From Nocardioides sp. GY 10127 (GTDB taxonomy: Bacteria > Actinomycetota > Actinomycetes > Propionibacteriales > Nocardioidaceae), in NCBI RefSeq assembly GCF_004919085.1, contig NZ_STGL01000013.1:1-64000 (forward strand): a stretch of DNA of 64,000 bases, in the 5' to 3' direction. Position 1 is the first letter of the stretch. Each line of letters begins with the position of its first letter. Shown in pieces: positions 57,659 through 64,000 of this stretch. The translations under genes and the position numbers were made by a program. The notes below the pieces were generated by a model. That model made no database searches. It was not told the origin of the DNA and saw nothing but the letters and a program-made list of their open reading frames with translations.

Positions 57659-58396
57659 TCACCAGGCGGGGTCGGTCTGGCCGGCGTTGAGCTCGCCCTG
57701 CTGCGCGTACCGGCGCCGGATGCGCTCCCCCTGCGCGGTGCGCTCGTCGAGCTCACTCTGCGCGCGGCGGCTGCGCCGGGGGCGCTGGGTCTGCTCGGAG
57801 TCCTCGTCGGACTCGCTCGACGAGCCGTCCGACTGCTCCGGCTGCGCCTCCAGCAGGGCCTCGAGCCGACCGGCCACCGTGTCGGCATCACCGGCGACGT
57901 CCTTCGCCGTCCCGGCCCGGGCCCCTCCGCCCGGCAGACAGCGCGCGAGCGCGTCGAGCCCGGCCGACCAGGCGGCGCGGGCGGCGTCCGTGTCCGCGTC
58001 CTGCGCCGCGTTCCCGACCGCCTCCTGCGCCAGCGCCAGGTCCACCCGGACCAGGCACTCCTGCGCGGCCGGTGGGTCCGCCGCCAGCGACCGGACGAGC
58101 AGCGTGACCGCCCCGTCCGCGTCACCCGTCGCCAGCGCCGCGACACCCTCGTCGTGCGGCGCGACCCACCCCTCGGGCACCCCCGTGGAGTCGTTGAGCG
58201 CCGCGGCCGCGCGGGCGTCGGCATAGCGGCCCGCGTCCCACGACGCGGCCGCCCGGTGGTCCGCGTAGGCCACCACCAGCAGCCGCGCCGCCACGAGCAG
58301 CGCGACCAGCACCGGGAGCGCCCCGGCGAGGAGCAGCCGGCGCCGGGCGCGGCTCGGCGCGGCAGGAGAGGAGGACGTCACGGGGCTGGTCCTCAC
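57659..58396 (-). CDS. membrane-anchored TPR-like protein of the Bat-type operon (BatC-like)
   Basis: This 245-residue protein has one N-terminal helix (21-43), then helical repeats (AASWDAGRYADARAAAALND, EGVAALATGDADGAVTLLVRSLAADPPAA, CLVRVDLALAQEAVG) resembling tetratricopeptide repeats, and a charged tail rich in Ser, Glu and Arg. In MoxR/VWA operons a TPR protein is usual. The GTG overlaps the preceding VWA stop by 4 nt. Confidence 0.75.
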   Translation of the reverse strand: MRTSPVTSSSPAAPSRARRRLLLAGALPVLVALLVAARLLVVAYADHRAAASWDAGRYADARAAAALNDSTGVPEGWVAPHDEGVAALATGDADGAVTLLVRSLAADPPAAQECLVRVDLALAQEAVGNAAQDADTDAARAAWSAGLDALARCLPGGGARAGTAKDVAGDADTVAGRLEALLEAQPEQSDGSSSESDEDSEQTQRPRRSRRAQSELDERTAQGERIRRRYAQQGELNAGQTDPAW

Positions 58397-59430
58397 GGGG
58401 CATCCCCCGTCCGATCGAGCACGCGCCGCGCCGACCGCGCCACCTCGGGCAGCGCCAGCAGGGCGAGGGCGAGGGCCCACCACCAGACGGTCCCGCGGCC
58501 CGGCGTCCCCGGGGCCGGGGTGCCGACGGCGTCGTCCTCCAGCTCCGCAGCCAGCGCGGCCATCGAGGCCGCCTCGTCCGCGCCGCCGGTGCGGTGGGCG
58601 TAGGTCCCACCGAGCGTCCGGGCGAGCGAGCGCAGTGTGGAGGCGTCGAGGCGGGTGACGGCCGGCTCGCCCGTGGCGGGGTCGAGGAGCGGGTCGTCTG
58701 ACGCCGGCCAGCCCTCCTTCAGCTCGCGGGTGCTGGGCACGTAGCCCGCGTCCGCGGGCATCGTCGCGCCCGACGCCGTGCCGTACCCCAGCACGAGCGC
58801 GGTGCTCACGCCGCCCGAGCTCGACCCGCCCGACCCGCCCGCGGCGAGCGTCGCCCAGTCCGCCACCCCAGAAGCCCCCGAGGCGGTCTCCTCCCCGTCG
58901 GAGAGGACGACGAGCGCGGTCCGCGCGGCCTGCGAGCCGGTCGACGGCGCGCGGTCGAGGACCTCGCCGAGCAGTCCGACCGGCGTGGCCAGCGACGTCC
59001 CCGTGCCCGCGTAGGGCTGCTCCACGAGCACCTGGTCGAGCTGCCGGTCGAGCCCCTCGGTGTCGGTCGTGTACGGCACCCGCAGGGTCGCCTCCTGACC
59101 GAACGTGACCACGCTGATCCGCACGTCCGGCAGCGCCGCGGCCAGCGCCTCGACGTCGGCCACGGCGGCGGCGAGCCGCGTCTCGGGCTCGCCCGACCCA
59201 CCCGCGTCCGCCGCGCTCATGGACGTCGTGCGGTCGAGCGCGACCACGACGTCCAGCTCCACGGGGTCCTGCGCGGGGACCGCGTCGCGCTGCCCCAACC
59301 CCAGCGCCAGCCCGACGGCCGCCACGGCGAGCAGCACGCGCCGGAGGACCAGCAGCACCCCGGCCAGCAGCGACCCGGCCAGCAGCGATCTGGCCGGCAT
59401 CACCCCGTCCATCAACGAACGGCGGCTCAT
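58393..59430 (-). CDS. VWA-domain membrane protein (BatB-like)
   Basis: This 345-residue protein has an N-terminal membrane helix, a von Willebrand A domain and a C-terminal helix (TVWWWALALALLALPEVA). The MIDAS motif is D66-R-T-T-S70, with Thr at the first Ser position of DxSxS; the other metal residues (GTGTSLATP and LSDGEET) are present. Such proteins pair with the MoxR ATPase in surface or chaperone complexes of poorly known function. ATG 59430 overlaps the upstream VWA gene by 4 nt. Confidence 0.85.
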   Translation of the reverse strand: MSRRSLMDGVMPARSLLAGSLLAGVLLVLRRVLLAVAAVGLALGLGQRDAVPAQDPVELDVVVALDRTTSMSAADAGGSGEPETRLAAAVADVEALAAALPDVRISVVTFGQEATLRVPYTTDTEGLDRQLDQVLVEQPYAGTGTSLATPVGLLGEVLDRAPSTGSQAARTALVVLSDGEETASGASGVADWATLAAGGSGGSSSGGVSTALVLGYGTASGATMPADAGYVPSTRELKEGWPASDDPLLDPATGEPAVTRLDASTLRSLARTLGGTYAHRTGGADEAASMAALAAELEDDAVGTPAPGTPGRGTVWWWALALALLALPEVARSARRVLDRTGDAP

Positions 59431-60602
59431 CGCGACCTCACCCACGCCCGACGCAGCGCGCCCACCAGCACGACGGCGAGGAGCGCCAGCGCCGCGAGCG
59501 GGGCCACCGCCCGGCCGGCGCCCGGGACGTCCACCCGGACGTGCTGGACCAGCCCCGGCGAGCGGGACGCCTCGAGCGCGTCGACCTGCGCGACGATCTC
59601 GGCGGTGCGGCGGGCGCCGGTGCTGCCGGCGGGTCCGGTGACGGCGAGGAAGCCGCCGGTCGCCTCCGTGGCGGAGGCCAGCTCGGCCCGCGCGTCCGCG
59701 TTCTTCGCCCTGTCCAGGGAGGCGGCACCGATGCCGTAGACGACGATGTCGTCGGCGGCCGCGACGGCCGCCGCCTCGGGCAGCGTGTAGGCGCCCTGGC
59801 CGAGTGGGTCGTTGTCGCTGGCCAGCAGGATCGCGCGGGAGCGGTGCTCGTCGAGCCGGTCGAAGGAGTCCGCGCAGGAGACGAGGCCGTCGCCGATGAG
59901 CGAGGCGACCCACTCCGGCGGGTCGATGCCGGCCAGGTAGGCGTAGCGGCGCTCGGCGAAGGCCTGCTGGGCGCGGGCGAGCTCGTCGCGCACGGCGGTG
60001 AGGTCGTCGGTGAGGGGCAGGACGCGGATCGCGGACCCCGACCAGAGCGTGAGGCCCACGCGGTCGCCCGGACGCAGCGAGTCGAGCACGTCGTCGACCG
60101 CCGCGAGCACCAGCGCGTTGTCGTTCCACATCGAGCGCGAGGCGTCCAGGCAGAGCATGAGGTCGCGCCCGACCGTCTCCCCCGCCCGCGTCTCGACCAC
60201 GCCCGGCCGCGCCGCCACCCAGCCCGCCGACCCGACCGTGAGCAGCGCCAGCACGAGCGTCACCGCGCCCACCGCGCGACGCCGACGGCGTAGCGACGCG
60301 TACCGCGGCAGCGCCTTCAGTCGCGCCGCCCGCCGCGAGACCAGGGCGTCCTCGCCCGCGCGAGCCCGCGTGCCCCGCAGGCCCCACGCGGCCCCGAGCA
60401 CCAGCGCGACGAGGGCCAGGAGCAGCACCGCGGCGCCCAGGTACGGCCAGAGCAGGTGCCCGGCGGCCCAGCGCTCGAGCCGGTCCGGGAGCAGCGGCGC
60501 CAGCGCCGTGCGCAGGACGTCGTCGAGGCGGGTGAGGACGCCGTCCGGGGTGATCGTGGCGGGGCTGACCGTGGCCCGGCCGGCCGTCGCGAGGCCGGTC
60601 AC
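59427..60602 (-). CDS. VWA-domain membrane protein (BatA-like)
   Basis: This 391-residue protein has two N-terminal helices (YLGAAVLLLALVALVLGAAW and AVGAVTLVLALLTVGSAGWVAA), a VWA domain with a canonical MIDAS (LCLDASRSMW, Asp153) and a C-terminal helix. The start overlaps the stop of the upstream gene by 4 nt. It is the second member of the tandem VWA pair in this operon. Confidence 0.85.
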   Translation of the reverse strand: MTGLATAGRATVSPATITPDGVLTRLDDVLRTALAPLLPDRLERWAAGHLLWPYLGAAVLLLALVALVLGAAWGLRGTRARAGEDALVSRRAARLKALPRYASLRRRRRAVGAVTLVLALLTVGSAGWVAARPGVVETRAGETVGRDLMLCLDASRSMWNDNALVLAAVDDVLDSLRPGDRVGLTLWSGSAIRVLPLTDDLTAVRDELARAQQAFAERRYAYLAGIDPPEWVASLIGDGLVSCADSFDRLDEHRSRAILLASDNDPLGQGAYTLPEAAAVAAADDIVVYGIGAASLDRAKNADARAELASATEATGGFLAVTGPAGSTGARRTAEIVAQVDALEASRSPGLVQHVRVDVPGAGRAVAPLAALALLAVVLVGALRRAWVRSR

Positions 60603-61156
60603 AGCGCCTCCACCACCGCGGCGGCGCGGTCGCGCAGGGCCACGAGGTCGGGCTGCGCGACGAGGTCCCCGGCCGCAGCGCCGAAAGCAGGGTCCTGGAC
60701 GTCGGCCACCAGCCGCGCCGCCGCGGCCAGGCGCGGCTCGGCGGCGGCCGCGGCGGCGAGCCGCTCGGCCGTCATCGCCTCGGTCGGGAGGCCGGTCACC
60801 ACGGCCGCGTGGGCCCGGACGATCTCGCTGACCCCCAGCGCGACGCGGCGGGGGTCCGCGGCCGCGCGCCGACCCGGCAGCAGCGCCGCCAGGGCCGCCA
60901 GCGCCGCTCGCCGGCTGGCCTCGACCTCGGGGGTCTCCGCGGCCACACCCGCCACCGGGGTGACGGCAGCCCGGCGCGTCCTCGTGGCCACCAGCACGAC
61001 GACCACGTACCCGACCGCCAGCACCAGCAGCGCCACGGCCAGCCACGTCCAGCGCGGGTCGTGCCCGACCGGCCCCGACAGCTCCTCCGGCAGCCCGGTC
61101 GAGCCCCCGGACACACGGCCCAGGAGCACCGGGCCCAGCACCTCAGCGGCGCGCAC
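60599..61156 (-). CDS. single-pass membrane protein at the DUF4381 position of the operon
   Basis: This 185-residue protein has one helix (37-57, WLAVALLVLAVGYVVVVLVA) and an Ala/Arg-rich cytoplasmic helical domain. Size, topology and location between DUF58 and VWA genes match DUF4381-type proteins of Bat operons; sequence identity alone would not show this. The GTG overlaps the DUF58 gene by 14 nt. Confidence 0.6.
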   Translation of the reverse strand: MRAAEVLGPVLLGRVSGGSTGLPEELSGPVGHDPRWTWLAVALLVLAVGYVVVVLVATRTRRAAVTPVAGVAAETPEVEASRRAALAALAALLPGRRAAADPRRVALGVSEIVRAHAAVVTGLPTEAMTAERLAAAAAAEPRLAAAARLVADVQDPAFGAAAGDLVAQPDLVALRDRAAAVVEAL

Positions 61157-62081
61157 GGCGCCTCCGCTCCACCACGGACAGGACGCCGCGGGCGACGGCG
61201 TCCACGTCGTCCAGGTGCGCGTGGGCCGCGCCGGCCTCGGCGCAGGCGGCCGCGAGGGTCGCGACGCGGGCCCGGTCGGCGTCGGCCTCGTCGCGGGCGA
61301 GCCGGTCGTCGAGCGAGACCCAGCGCGGCAGCAGCCTCCGGGCGCGGCCAGCCGCCGCCGGCGCGGCCACCCGCGGGGCACGCGCAGCAACACCCGTCGG
61401 CGCCGCGTCCCCCACCGACAGCACCAGCACCTCGTGCTGCGCCACCAGCCGGCGCAGCGGCGCCACGAGCGCGCCGGCCCCGGCCGGCTCCTCCGCAGGC
61501 GCGTCGATCACGAGGACGAGCAGGGTCCGCCGCCGGACGGTCCGGACGAGATGCGCGAGAAGCCCGAGCGTGTCGGTGCGACCGGACGACGCCTCGTGGA
61601 CCCCCGCGAGGCACCGCTCCAGGTGCAGCTCCCCGGTGCGCGGGGGCAACTGGTGGAAGCCGTCCGCGTCGCCCCACACGGCGCCCACGGCGTCCGCGTG
61701 CTGCACCGCGAGCCAGCCGACCGTGCCCGCCGCCAGCACCGCCACCTCGCGGCGCGTGACCGGCCGCCCGGCCCCCGACCCCGACACCAACGGAGACGCC
61801 GACACCCCCGCGTGCGCATCGAGGTCCGCGCCGGTCGCGACGGCGAGCAGGACGGTGTGCCGCCGCTGCGCGACGTAGCGCCGCACCAGCAGCTGCCCGG
61901 AGCGCGCGCTGGCCTTCCAGTCGAGGTCGCCCACGTCGTCCCCGGGGACGTACTCGCGCAGGTCCGCGAGCTCCGGCCCCCGACCGGTGACGGCGGAGGC
62001 GTACTCGCCCTCCAGCAGCCCGCGCACCGGCCGGTGCGCAGGCAGCGAGAGGTGCGTGCGCACCCGCTGGACGTGACCCAC
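61143..62081 (-). CDS. DUF58 protein of MoxR operon
   Basis: This 312-residue protein has the DUF58 core RGPELADLREYVPGDDVGDLDWKASARSGQLLVRRYVAQRRHTVLLAV, followed by a VWA-like Rossmann part. DUF58 proteins always accompany MoxR ATPases and are thought to be a partner or substrate. It starts 20 nt after the moxR stop. Confidence 0.9.
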   Translation of the reverse strand: MGHVQRVRTHLSLPAHRPVRGLLEGEYASAVTGRGPELADLREYVPGDDVGDLDWKASARSGQLLVRRYVAQRRHTVLLAVATGADLDAHAGVSASPLVSGSGAGRPVTRREVAVLAAGTVGWLAVQHADAVGAVWGDADGFHQLPPRTGELHLERCLAGVHEASSGRTDTLGLLAHLVRTVRRRTLLVLVIDAPAEEPAGAGALVAPLRRLVAQHEVLVLSVGDAAPTGVAARAPRVAAPAAAGRARRLLPRWVSLDDRLARDEADADRARVATLAAACAEAGAAHAHLDDVDAVARGVLSVVERRRRARR

Positions 62082-62100
62082 GAGGAGACGGACCCGCAGG

Positions 62101-63138
62101 TCAGGGAGCCGGGACGGCCGCGACGACGGCGTCGACGACGTCCTCGGGGCGCACGCGGTCGGCCTGGGCGTCGAAGGTGAGGACGAGGCGGTGCCGCAGC
62201 ACCTGGTGGGCGAGCGTCAGCACGTCGTCGGGGCGGACGTGGTCGCGGCCGGCGAGCAGCGCGAGCGCGCGGGCGACGTTGAGGAACGTGATGGACGCGC
62301 GGGGGCTGGCGCCGGTCTCCACGGCGGCCGCGAGCGTCGGCTCCGCGCCGAGCACCGACGCGGTGTCCCGGGTGGCGGCGACGAGCCGGACGACGTAGTC
62401 CTTCACCGACGGCTCGACGTGGACGCGGCGGACCAGTCGCTGCAGCTCGCGCACACCCTCCAGGTCGATGGCGGGGGCCTGCGCGTGCGCCGACCCGGCG
62501 TCCCCGTGCACCCCCGCGGAGAGCTCGCCGGACTGCACCCGGTCGAGCACCGCCACCTCCTCGGCGTGCGAGGGGTAGTCGAGCACCTCCTTGAGGGCGA
62601 ACCGGTCGAGCTGGGCCTGCGGCAGCAGGTAGGTGCCCTCCTCGTCGAGGGGGTTCTGGGTCGCGAGCACGAGGAACGGCCGCGGCAGCGGGTGCGTGAC
62701 ACCGGCGATCGAGGTGTGCCCCTCGCCCATCGCCTCCAGCAGCGCGGACTGCGTCTTCGCGCTCGCCCGGTTCACCTCGTCGAGCAGCACCACGTTCGCG
62801 TGGACCGGCCCGAGCTGGGTGGAGAAGGAGTGGTCGCGCGGGTCGTAGACCTGGGTGCCGATGATGTCGGACGGCAGGAGGTCCGGCGTGCACTGGATGC
62901 GGCTGAACCGGGCGCCGACGGCGTGCGCGAGGGTGCTCGCGGCGAGGGTCTTGGCCAGCCCGGGGACCGACTCGACCAGCAGGTGGCCGCCCGTGAGCAG
63001 GGAGACGAGCAGGCTGCGCCGCAGGCTCTCCTGCCCGACGACGCTGGCGCCGACGTGCCGGTCGACCGCCTCGGCGAGCGCGACCGCCCGTTCGACGTCC
63101 GCGCGGCTCAGGCCGTCGGCGTGGGTCTGCACGCTCAC
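62101..63138 (-). CDS. MoxR-family AAA+ ATPase
   Basis: This 345-residue ATPase has Walker A VPGLAKT (Lys63), Walker B VVLLDEVNRA, sensor 1 LATQNP and the lid domain RASITFLNVARALALLAGRDHV. MoxR proteins act as chaperones that insert metal or remodel VWA partners. It is the first gene of the six-gene unit. GTG 63138 has GGAAGGA upstream at good spacing; the longer frame is not supported. Confidence 0.93.
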   Translation of the reverse strand: MSVQTHADGLSRADVERAVALAEAVDRHVGASVVGQESLRRSLLVSLLTGGHLLVESVPGLAKTLAASTLAHAVGARFSRIQCTPDLLPSDIIGTQVYDPRDHSFSTQLGPVHANVVLLDEVNRASAKTQSALLEAMGEGHTSIAGVTHPLPRPFLVLATQNPLDEEGTYLLPQAQLDRFALKEVLDYPSHAEEVAVLDRVQSGELSAGVHGDAGSAHAQAPAIDLEGVRELQRLVRRVHVEPSVKDYVVRLVAATRDTASVLGAEPTLAAAVETGASPRASITFLNVARALALLAGRDHVRPDDVLTLAHQVLRHRLVLTFDAQADRVRPEDVVDAVVAAVPAP

Positions 63139-63220
63139 GTGGGTCCTTCCCCCTGCCCCGCGGTGCGCGGCCCGTCCGCCGGCACCGTCGGTGGGGACCA
63201 TTGTGACGGGTGGGGCGCCC

Positions 63221-64000
63221 TCAGGAGGCGCGGACGCGGAACGAGGTGTCGTTGACGGCGTAGAAGTAGTTGCCCAGGGCCCGGACCATCACCCGGGTGT
63301 CGGCCGAGCGCCGGCCCGGCAGCCGGACGACGGCGCGGCCGTCGTTCGGGGTGCGGGCGAGCACCGTCGTCCACGTCTGCCCGCCGTCGCGCGAGAGGCG
63401 GATGCGGACGTGGTGGGCCAGCCGGCGGGTGTGGGCGACCTTCCAGGTGACGACCATCCGCGAGCCGGCGGTGTGGGCCTTCCCGTCGGCCTGGGAGGTG
63501 ACGAGGAACGGCCCGGCGTCCGGGTCCACCTTGAGCGTGGTCTGCGCCCAGGAGGTGCCGCCGCCGTCGGGGTCGGCGTCGCGCGCGGTGAGCCGCAGGT
63601 GCATGACCCGCAGCCCGGAGCCGTAGGAGCCACGCCAGGACGCCGTGGGCAGGTACTCCGAGAAGCAGGCCCGCTGCGTGGCGGTCGGCCAGTAGCTCCA
63701 GCCGACCTTGCAGCGGCCGGTGGCCGCGTTCGTGTTGCCGTCGAGCACCTGCTGGAGGTCGGGGAACCAGCGCGTGGAGGAGTGGGTCGCGGTGTTCTCG
63801 CCGGTGGCGGGGGACGTGTGGGGCGCGGTCACGTTCGAGGCGGTGCCGAAGACCCGGAACAGCGGCCCCCACCAGGACGACGTGCCGGCGTGGTTCTGGA
63901 CCAGCGGGCGGCCGGCGGTGGAGCCGCGGTCGTTCTCCTCCCACAGGAAGGTGAGGGGGTCGCCGTCGGCGTCGGTGGCCGTGCCGTGCAGCACGAACGG
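63221..64000 (-). CDS. C-terminal part of a secreted reprolysin-like zinc metalloprotease (partial)
   Basis: The gene runs off the right edge; 260 codons are visible. The stretch FLWEENDRGSTAGRPLVQN, FGTASNVTAPHTSPATGENTATHSSTRWFPDLQQVLDGNTNAATG and SEYLPTASWRG...LRLTARDADPDGGGTSWAQTTLKV is typical of the non-catalytic C-terminal half of actinobacterial M12B-type secreted metallopeptidases, ending in Ig-like domains (LVTSQADGKAHTAGSRMVVTWKV). The HExxH catalytic part would lie beyond position 64000. Confidence 0.75.
   Translation of the reverse strand, partial: PFVLHGTATDADGDPLTFLWEENDRGSTAGRPLVQNHAGTSSWWGPLFRVFGTASNVTAPHTSPATGENTATHSSTRWFPDLQQVLDGNTNAATGRCKVGWSYWPTATQRACFSEYLPTASWRGSYGSGLRVMHLRLTARDADPDGGGTSWAQTTLKVDPDAGPFLVTSQADGKAHTAGSRMVVTWKVAHTRRLAHHVRIRLSRDGGQTWTTVLARTPNDGRAVVRLPGRRSADTRVMVRALGNYFYAVNDTSFRVRAS

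Overview
The window is very G+C-rich, densely coding DNA from a Gram-positive actinobacterium. Marker genes point that way: mshA (mycothiol), carD, a SenX3/RegX3-type phosphate two-component system with phoU, non-mevalonate isoprenoid genes (ispD, ispF) and a DUF4032 kinase-like protein. The gene set resembles Nocardioides and relatives (Propionibacteriales). That assignment is inferred from gene content and style, not from a search.

Layout. 1-91: the 5' half of a tRNA-Thr(UGU) gene without a recognisable 3' half. 0.2-14 kb: a GH13 amylase, a DUF4032 protein, a metallophosphatase, rlmB, cysS, a secreted C39-like protein, a membrane molybdopterin oxidoreductase, ispF, a hydrolase, an orphan nirD preceded by a 15-codon leader ORF, and ispD. 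14-21.7 kb: a degenerate IspD-like paralogue, carD, a UbiA-like protein, a lipoprotein, phosphoglycerate mutase, phoU, senX3-regX3 and an EamA transporter. 21.8-36.9 kb: a complete monoderm type IV pilus locus with the major pilin, four minor-pilin-like genes, pilC, two pilT-like genes, pilB, pilM-N-O and the prepilin peptidase. 37-42.2 kb: an MFS transporter, a YbjN protein, mshA, an SDR and a racemase. 42.2-54.9 kb: a repeat-rich gap, a secreted propeller-like protein, a PPOX-fold protein, typA, manA, a secreted beta-helix protein and a secreted sedolisin. 55-64 kb: a MASE4-type histidine kinase, an enoyl-CoA hydratase, a MoxR/DUF58/VWA/TPR (Bat-like) operon, and the 3' end of a secreted metalloprotease gene cut by the window edge.

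How the genes work together. The pilus locus consists of four compact, divergent or convergent transcription units with 1-17 nt overlaps, so its parts are probably translated in fixed ratios. Two minor pilins carry calcium-loop motifs and a third is far larger than usual, which suggests a specialised tip. The locus separates genes (mshA-ybjN and gpm-phoU-senX3-regX3) that lie closer together in other actinobacteria.

Non-coding signals. Arrays of 42-nt imperfect palindromes with an exact 59-bp period occur at three places (7, 2 and 3 units). Two of the arrays end just before the -10 box of a gene. A different 28-30-nt palindrome occurs four times at 42.3-42.6 kb. About seventeen genes have a -10-like hexamer exactly 6 or 7 nt before the start codon and no Shine-Dalgarno sequence, which indicates leaderless transcripts. 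I used this signal to choose several starts. No CRISPR array, insertion sequence, rRNA or replication origin was seen.
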